DNA from: Tilletiaria anomala UBC 951
Lineage: Eukaryota; Basidiomycota; Exobasidiomycetes; Georgefischeriales; Tilletiariaceae
Direction: 5' to 3'
DNA: 64,000 nt
Assembly (NCBI RefSeq): GCF_000711695.1
Contig: NW_013546956.1
Location: 37,546-101,545 of the forward strand
The stretch's first letter is position 1, and every line of letters starts with the position of its first letter. The notes beneath the pieces were generated by a model. That model did not search any database. It was not told the DNA's origin and saw only the letters and a program-made list of their open reading frames with translations. Position numbers and translations under genes: made by a program. Below, piece after piece: positions 56,825-64,000 of the stretch.

Positions 56825-58635
56825 CTACTTGTTCCCAACCTTGCTACCGGGGTATTTGGCAGACTGTTTCTCAAGATTGGCCTGGTAAGACTTGCAGGGG
56901 TTGCCGTTGGCGGTCGCTGCCTTGTGCCACACGGGGTTGTAGTTCTTGTTCAAGAGCGAGAGGGCGTCGTCCACGACCTTGTAAAGGTTGCCGAGCACAC
57001 TAGGCAGAGCCGACTCGAACCCCTAACAGCAGGACAGACGACGATCAGTTAGATGGGGTACCTGAGAAGAGTGCATGTCGGTGCGACTTACCTGGTAGAG
57101 GTAGCAAGACAGGGCGGCCGGGTCCGCGAGGAGCGTCTGCGTGTTGTAGAGACCACCAGTGAGATCACCGACATCGACGCCTGTGAACGTGTTGACCTTG
57201 CCAGCGTTGCCACCGATACTCAGCAGGTGCGGGTTGGTCTTTGCGGCGTTCAAGAGAGTCAGAACAATATCACCCAGGCCGAATTGCGCAGCCAGCGGCC
57301 TGCGGTGCCACGAAGGAAGGAGCCGCTCCTGGCCCGGCTTGTACTCGAGCGTGCCATCCGCGTGCTTGGTGACACCAAAAAAGGCGAGCAGATTCGGTTC
57401 ATCGAGGTAGATGAAATTCTTGCCATCAGGTCCTGCGCAGTGAGTACAATCAAGTCAGCAAGATTGCGGTGCAAAGAGTAGTGTAGGTATTAAACTGAAA
57501 GCACTGCTCACCAGCCGTGTTGTTTGCGGCAAACTCGGCGACGAAACGCTCTGCGGCAGTGGTGACGATCAAGCCGCCGAAAGGCGAATTGTAGAACAGA
57601 GGGTTGCGCTGGACGGACTGCTCCCAGCGAATGCTCTTATGTTTGAGCATCAGGTCGGACGTGTATACATCCTTGCCAACGGTGGTGTCGTTGCCTCCGA
57701 GCTCCAGCAGCTCTTTAAAGAGCTGTATGTTGAGGTGGACATTGTCGTTGTTGGCACCTGGCTGGTAGTAGTCCTCGCGAACCTGTACATGTCGGGGCTT
57801 GATCAGCGTTCTAGACCTTGCGTGCAGGTCATACTGATCACTCACAATGCTGGCATCACCCTCGTATACATTGTGAGCTATGGTTTCTCACCAAACGCCG
57901 TTCAGCGAGTTGCAACAAGCACATGTAGGTTCCCCTTCGAAACACTCACCGCTGATGCCCTGAGGCTCCGCACCTCCAGCCAGGTCCAGGACTCCTCCTG
58001 CGATACCAGTTGGTGTGTAGGGGCCGCCGATGGACCAGGTCGTGTCCAAGACATTGCCGTTGAAGACGGCAGCGTATACGCTCTGAAAAGTCAGAGAGCG
58101 AATATCATTGGAAAATTGCCGTATTCGGAACTTGAGGGAAAGATCAGAGGCTTACAAGAGCGGTGCTGAGTTCGACTTCCACACCAAAGACACGGTTGAT
58201 CGCGTCGATGGCCTGCGCGACAGTGGTGACACCGTTGCGCGGGAGGTAGTTGTGGTTGGCGAGAAGGTTCAGCCCGGGGCAAGGTCCACGGATGTCGCGG
58301 GGGCCCGGAGCGATGAACTTGTGCTGGTCGGATGTAAGGTCGATGTACTGGTCGCGCTCGTTGTAATCGAACGCCTCCGGGTTGAGTAGGGAGAAGATCG
58401 TGCGCGGGTACTCCTCGTTTTCATTGCGCCGCGTGGTGTTGGCGCGCCTCTCAAACACGTCGCCGCCGGCCTTGACCTCGGCCACCTTCTTGCGGAACGC
58501 AGCCTGCAGTGGCGTGTCCGTCGCGGCGGATGACGGGTAGATGTTGAAGCCACGAGCGAGATACTCAGGGAACGCGACGGCTGAGCTGGTAAAGGCCAGG
58601 AAGGCCGTGGCGAGGAAGGCGGGCGAGAGTTTCAT
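56825..58635 (-). CDS. Secreted heme-thiolate peroxidase (chloroperoxidase / unspecific peroxygenase family)
   Basis: Heme-thiolate peroxygenases use H2O2 to oxygenate or halogenate substrates outside the cell. Six exons: 58156-58635, 57950-58082, 57846-57877, 57512-57782, 57092-57432 and 56825-57022, giving 484 residues. A signal peptide is clear (MKLSPAFLATAFLAFTSSAV). The heme motif is GPCPGLNLLANHNYLPRNG at about residues 115-135, whose Cys is the axial thiolate. The distal EGD motif (HNVYEGDAS) is carried by a 32-nt exon; the Glu is the acid-base catalyst in this family. Downstream conserved pieces are NPLFYNSPFGGLI, FIYLDEPNLLAFFGV, GQERLLPSWHRRPL and GFESALPSVLGNLY. At 484 residues, with about 90 residues between the signal peptide and the heme motif, it is longer than typical short or long peroxygenases. 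Several N-glycosylation sequons are present. Confidence 0.92.
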
Positions 58636-61600
58636 GCTGAATGACTAGAAGTTAGGAAGAGATCAATGAATGAGGGCGGAGAGAGGCAGGAGTCGTTGGT
58701 TGAGTCAAAGCTCTGACCTGAAACAAGATTAAGAGAAGATGGTGAAGACGGAAAAGGACGCAGGAGGAGCCAAGGGGAGGAGTGGCACCTGATGATTGCG
58801 GAAAAGAGGCGTAGAGGGGAAGAACGAACATCCTTAAGTACTCTTTGACGGTTGCACATCCACGCTGCCGCCTATCTGACTTTGGAGAGCAGCGAAGGAT
58901 GCACCTAGACACACTTGCTCGCCATCGTGCCGCCCAACGTTTTCATGTGGAGGCGACGTGGGGCAGTCGCATGGCTGACATCATACGAATTAGCTTAGCT
59001 TCCAAAGGACGGTTTTGCGCAAGGACAGGGCCGCTCTTTCGGAGATAAAACAAGAATAAGCTTTGTTGATAATTAATACTAGGTCATTGGAGGACTGGAG
59101 ATCGATAAGCAGTAACGGGCGCGTTGCATGGTCTGAGGCTGCTGAAGAAAGTCAGCGGAGTGCCCTCGGAACACGTTGTATAGCTCATGGGCGGATGACG
59201 AGCTAGTCGCGACCACAGTGGTAGGAGCAGACTTTTTGCGCAGCCTTCAGCCGCAGCGGTCAAGGCGAATCTTTCGCTTCTTTCCTTCACCTCGAGGTAG
59301 ACTTGGTTATGTCGCCATTCTTGAGTTTGTCGTGATGGATGTTAGAAATATGCTGATCGTCATTGGAAGCTACCGCAGCTTTCTCAGTGGTGAGAAGTTG
59401 GCCGCTTGCAAGGAAAGCGGATGTCGCCATTACACATGTAACATTTGCGACCTCTCTCATGGAATTCATGCAGATGCGTTGATTGTCTAGCGCGGAGCGA
59501 TCTGTTGGCTGCGAGAAGGCCTTTGCTGAATTGCGTTTTCAGTCACAGGTGTGGAGCTGACAAAAAGGTGTGTGTTGTGTGACCTTCGCCCCGTTTATCT
59601 CGGGAACAGTAAGTTTTTGCAGGCAAAGTTCATTTGCACGTCCAGTTGGCGCCAGCGTTGCATCCAACGGACGCCCTAAAGAGCGCGCCTGTCGGTCAAT
59701 GGCCAACAAATGCAATGGCTGGAGGCAAGCAGTCGAAAGTGTGTCCGCAAAGGACTCGGGAAGGGGCTTATTGGGAAATTCGTGCGCCTATTGAAAAATT
59801 GAGCTCTGTTGTGGCCCATAAAGTGCACACCGTAACCCGGGCAAGGTTTGGCTGGTTACTGCAACGAGAAGAATCGCATTGGGGGTTCTAGTGGGGTCCA
59901 ACGCTCGTCCGAGTGCCACCGGAGACAAAAAGGCGGGGATAATGCCAGAAGTGTAGCTGGGTTGATGCTTGGATGTATTGTATGTAGTGCATGGCCAGCT
60001 TTCTCTGGCCCTGGCGAAGGATGCTAGACGATGCAAAGCTTATTCACTTGCGATACTTCAATTGAAACGTGTCCCCGTGCCTCGTACCTATGTCCAGACA
60101 CTTTGTCGGCACTTCACATTGGATTTCTTCCCCCCATGTAAGGCTCCAGATGGTGCACCGTTCGCGAAGGTGAGCTCTCGCTCGGGCACAGTCTCCGTAT
60201 CTCCATATTTCCAGCAGATCTCACAGATCTTGGATCTTGAACATTCGGAAATGATCTGCATCTTGGCGGGCGCCGGCCTTTGCTTAGGATGGTGTGATGA
60301 CGAATGGCGCCGCAGCGCGAGTCTGCCGGAGTGCGATTGAAAGCATTTATGGGTATGACGTGCGTCCTTCTCTCGAATGACTCGAACTATGGTTGCAAGA
60401 AGCAGCATGAACTTGTCGAAGCGATAGATGGCGAAGGCGAGCACCAAATCGCGTGCTCGCTATTCTCTACTGGCGCAATCTCTCCGCGGGGCCCCCGACA
60501 CAGTGTCCTTGGTGGGGCTTTGGGAGGAGGTCTACATTTCTGGCGCGAAGGGCAATAATAACCTTCAACGCTTGATTGAAATACGTCATGGAGAAGGCCA
60601 CATCTATGCATGGGCAATCTGGCCATCGGGTAGCATTTTGGGCATGTACTGTGGAGCCAAGGGTACTGGGAGGGCAACAGTAACTGCGCCGGTCCCCCAA
60701 CTCTGTCCCAGCGACACCACTCGTCCTCATTGTAGACGAAGCCGTGCTTCGTAGTCGAGGAGATCCTTTCTTTTGCTTTGTCTTGTAGGGGCTTGGTAGA
60801 ACTCGAGGTGAAGAGCTTTGGGACCCACTGGAACTTCCTGTCATTCCAACGAGCCCCAATTCTTGGCTTACAAGTCTTCTACGAACCCTTCAATGAACCC
60901 CGAAGCCGAAGGAAGGGCCGCACAGGAAACAAAGAGGCAACGAACAGGCCCACATCGCCTTTCGACCACCACGAGGCCTGCGCAAATTCGAATCAAGCGA
61001 GTTCATTGAATCGGCTACTCTTCCCACATTAGCGATTTTGAGTGAGGCATCAGCGGGAGACAAGAAGCCGAGTCTTGATGTGAGCACACCCATGAGTCGC
61101 GTCTGTTCAATTGACTTTAATTCGCCCGTGCTTCAAGTCAGAGCGGCTTCTGCTGGAGGTACCTGAGGGTATGACATACACGAGAATTTCCACCTGCTCA
61201 TACAGGCTCGGAAAGGGCCCGATCTCCTCAACGTTCAACACAAAGCGCCAAATGTTTTGTCGCGGGGAGGACTATCAAAGCATGAGAGGCAAGAAGCAGA
61301 ATGCAATCATCATTCACTGCTAGATGAGAGCGAAGCCCGAGCTGCGTAGCCTGTACTAGTTTTAACGGGGGGTTGGCAGCACGTAGAGTCTCCTTGCAGG
61401 ACATTGCGCAATGCCAAAGCCAATAATATGCTGGATTCCGATGAGCGTGCTAGATTGAAGTATGTAAAGTAGAAGACAGAAGGACTACAATTGGCGGGCC
61501 CGAGAGGCGAGAGCAGAGCAGTGCGTGCTGCATGGAACTGAGTACGACTCTTGGGCCCCAGCGGGCATCCGAAAAACAAGACATTGAGCCATAGCAGGGA

Positions 61601-61756
61601 GGGACGAACAGAAAAAAAGCGAAATTTGACGCCAGCTCACATCCAGGTGGCATGTGAAAGCAGCGACGTCGCCAACGCAAGCCAAGTGACGATGCCCAAG
61701 CAGGTTTCTTGCATGAATCATGGTAAGCGCTGCACGACGCACTCAGCGAAGAGTGG
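58636..61756. other. Gene-poor interval, about 3.1 kb
   Basis: I find no coding region that I can support on either strand, no tRNA and no clear repeat. Frames of 80-130 codons exist but overlap each other and show no motif. The first 200 bp are the promoter side of the peroxygenase gene. Confidence 0.5.
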
Positions 61757-62479
61757 TTACTTGCAGCCGTTCTTGCATGCATTGCAAATCGCCAAAATGC
61801 AAACGCTGATCGTTGCGCCGCTAGCGTTGACAAGCGAGTTCTCAGAGGTGTTCGAGGTGTTGTTCCCACCACCACTGCTGCTGCTGCCCTTGCTGCTAGT
61901 TGACGTAGAGCTGTTCACTTCGTTCACGCGGATCCCCTTGGGTCCACGTACGTTTTCGAACTTGTAGCAGCACATCTCACCCTGGCAGGTGATACCCGAA
62001 GAAGAGTGTTTGTGGCTTCTGTTGTTATGGTTGCTGTTTCTGCTGCTGGCGCGCGGAGCCAGGATTGACATGCGCAGCTCGACCTCGCTCATGTCACCCC
62101 TGTGGTCGATCGCTTCGCCGTAAGCCACCTTTGTCCAACCGCGTGGACAGCTGAGGTGAGCGAGGTCCGGCAGCTTCTGCAAGTGCAGGTCGCCTGCCAC
62201 TGAGGACACGATCGAAGATTTCAAGCCTTGGTGGTGGGAGGTTGGAGTACGTTTGAGGAGGTCCGCACCACCGAGCACTTGGACGGGCCGCTGATGCTTG
62301 CTGCTGCGGCCACCGAGGGGGACTTCGCGTTCGTGCTGTCACAGCATGCAAGGGCCGCTCAGCTCTTGTGCAACTCCCGTACATGCGCGTTCAAGACTCA
62401 CATAGTTTTCAGGGTTGGGCCCGCTGTGCACAAATGTCAGAGCACCGAGAATGAGTAGGAGTATAATGGTGGGCTGCAT
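61757..62479 (-). CDS. Small secreted cysteine-containing protein, unknown function
   Basis: Two exons, 62402-62479 and 61757-62335, give 218 residues. The 66-nt intron has clean GTGAGT and GACAG borders. The N-terminus is a strong signal peptide (MQPTIILLLILGALTFVHSG). The mature part has eight Cys: one in SCPRGWTK, three in TCQGEMCCYKF and four in the last 20 residues (VCILAICNACKNGCK). Between these lies a Ser/Gly/Asn-rich linker with three N-glycosylation sequons (NNTS, NTS, NAS). The short hydrophobic tail after the linker resembles a weak GPI-attachment signal, but the final Lys and Cys residues argue against that. A GTAACC right at the stop codon could be a further donor, so the C-terminus is tentative. 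I do not recognise the family. Confidence 0.7.
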
Positions 62480-64000
62480 GATGGAAGTGAATGAGTAACT
62501 TAAATGAGCGTGTGGATCAGATGGGTGGAAGAGAGTGTGGATGCACGAGAGGGAAGTGAGGAAGGTCGCACGGAGAGGGGTGAACGGCGGACAGAGAGCA
62601 GAGCTTGAGATGACGCCGGCATTTTGTAGTGATGATTCATTCCAGAAGCCTGGCATGTCTTCGAATTTTGGTTAACTGAGGGAGCGAGGTACAAACGAAG
62701 GGCGTTTCATGGCTTGGCGGCATCTTAGTTAGTTGCGGTAAGATTGTGGAAGTGATTAGGCAAGAACTGCGGAGGATTGCAGAAGGTGAGCAGCAAGTGG
62801 GTCATTCGCCGCTTGGGGCACGTATGATGAATGCAGGGTATGAGCTGGTGAGAGCTGAGACGGTGAGCGATATCACGAGAAGACCTTCAAGAAAGCAGTG
62901 CTTTGTATTGTAAACAAAAGGGAAGAACATGCATCCCCATGCCACATGACCGAAGGCCGAAGACTGCTCAAGTTCTGGATCAGCGAGCACCGAGCACCAA
63001 TAAAGCCGACGGCGAGATTGCAGCTTGTGCCTTGCAGGGCCTTGCACATTGCAAGGCAGGATCTGATGACTGGAAAGGCTTCGAGACTAGAGTACTCGAG
63101 TGAAGGTCTCAAGGCCCGGGCGCCGTGAACGATGGGAGACGATGGCAATGGTATGTACCATATCGGCTCCGAAGGTTGCAAGGTCAACGAACCTGTGTGG
63201 AGTCAATGGGGCCATGCGTTGATCAATGGCCAGCGCCAGTATATAGCCCTTGCTGACAGATACTACATATGTAGTCACTGGCGCGAGATCAGGGCCAGAG
63301 GCTGTCAAAGTTGGGAAGGTTCCATCAAGCGTGCAGACTTTGTGGTTGCTTCAGCTGCAATGTCTCTGGCGTGACCCACCAGGCGCCAAGTTTTCATGAC
63401 TCTGCTGCTCATAATTCGTGTGGTTCCTTCTCTGAGTCATCTCGATGTCATTAAGCTTCACAGTCTTCTTATTCGCCCACTGCCCTGGTTATGGTGATGT
63501 TGTGAGGATGCTGGTGACCTCCTTGGTGATTGGAATGAAGGGAATGAGGCTGGAGTCGATTCCATCAGTCAACGCAAGGAGACCAATTTCCATCAAAAGG
63601 GGGTTGGAAGGATCGCTCGCCCAGTCATCGGGTCATTCTTCTCGAGTTTCCCGCGGAGGACCGAGGAGGGTTGCGAATCATAACCCTAAGTCTGAAGCAC
63701 ATTGCGCACGTGTTACTATGCACAAGTACATCAAATTGTTTCGATCGTCCGCCGGGGAGCCAGCTCATTGCTTGAAGTAGTACTGTATAAACCCTTTAAG
63801 AGTGTGGATTGGCCGGTTTCTCGCACCTTTTAACACCCACTAAAGCAGGTGACATTTACAAGTAGTTAGCGGCTAGACTCTAGACAAAACGCTGGTTTCA
63901 ACAGCCGAGTCGTGCTACTGCAAAGTTCCATCGCTCGCAAGGGCATGGACACGAAATAGTGCCACTTCTGCAGCTTACGTTCTTGCTGCTGATCAAGCTC
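62480..64000. other. Right window edge, no gene recognised, about 1.5 kb
   Basis: No protein-coding or RNA gene is supported. There is a perfect 8-bp inverted repeat, GCGCCAGT at 63233-63240 and ACTGGCGC at 63277-63284, flanking TATA-like and CTACATATGTAG sequence. A gene starting beyond the window cannot be excluded. Confidence 0.45.

Noticed and set aside
53646-58635. Functional pairing of H2O2-producing acyl-CoA oxidase with the H2O2-using peroxygenase as a gene cluster
   Set aside because: The first carries a peroxisomal signal and the second a secretion signal, so they act in different compartments; their adjacency is convergent and probably incidental.

Overview
The window is nuclear DNA of a fungus, most likely a basidiomycete and possibly one of the Ustilaginomycotina. 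Genes are compact and split by short GT-AG introns (mostly 55-110 nt). The gene set is typically fungal: SEC62, bifunctional THI6, a NUP98-96 precursor, peroxisomal acyl-CoA oxidase and a heme-thiolate peroxygenase. One tRNA-Leu carries a canonical intron. Genus and species cannot be fixed from the sequence alone. All exon structures below are my own manual splicing; every spliced CDS length is divisible by three.

Layout. 1-2.6 kb: a truncated GH43-type glycoside hydrolase pseudogene, then non-coding sequence. 2.6-35.9 kb: dense housekeeping genes, namely condensin CND1(-), SEC62(+), an unknown probably nuclear protein(-), THI6(+), tRNA-Leu(-), a CYSTM-like protein(+), RPS4(-), a DnaJ protein(-), CWF19(+), NUP98-96(+), SDHAF2(+) and JAC1/HSCB(-). 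36.2-46.2 kb: a block of decayed genes with no convincing intact CDS. It holds a MET30-type F-box/WD40 pseudogene(-), a Crypton-type tyrosine recombinase fragment(+), a QNS1 NAD+ synthetase pseudogene(+) missing its 5' end, a LAG1 ceramide synthase pseudogene(-) and a truncated MFS sugar/inositol transporter pseudogene(-). 46.3-58.6 kb: intact genes again, namely STN1-like(+), IMP4(-), mitochondrial bL28(+), acyl-CoA oxidase with a C-terminal SKL(+) and a secreted peroxygenase(-). 58.6-64 kb: gene-poor, with one secreted cysteine-containing protein of unknown function(-).

Functional threads. Chromosome biology: condensin and STN1. Gene expression: CWF19, IMP4, RPS4, bL28m. Nuclear transport: NUP98-96. 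Protein translocation and folding: SEC62 and the DnaJ protein. Mitochondrial cofactor assembly: SDHAF2 and JAC1, which sit next to each other tail to tail. Metabolism: THI6 and acyl-CoA oxidase. I see no bacterial-style operons and no convincing defence system. The most unusual feature is the roughly 10-kb graveyard of genes whose homologues are mostly essential, several disabled by changes that look like C:G to T:A transitions, with a Crypton fragment at its centre.
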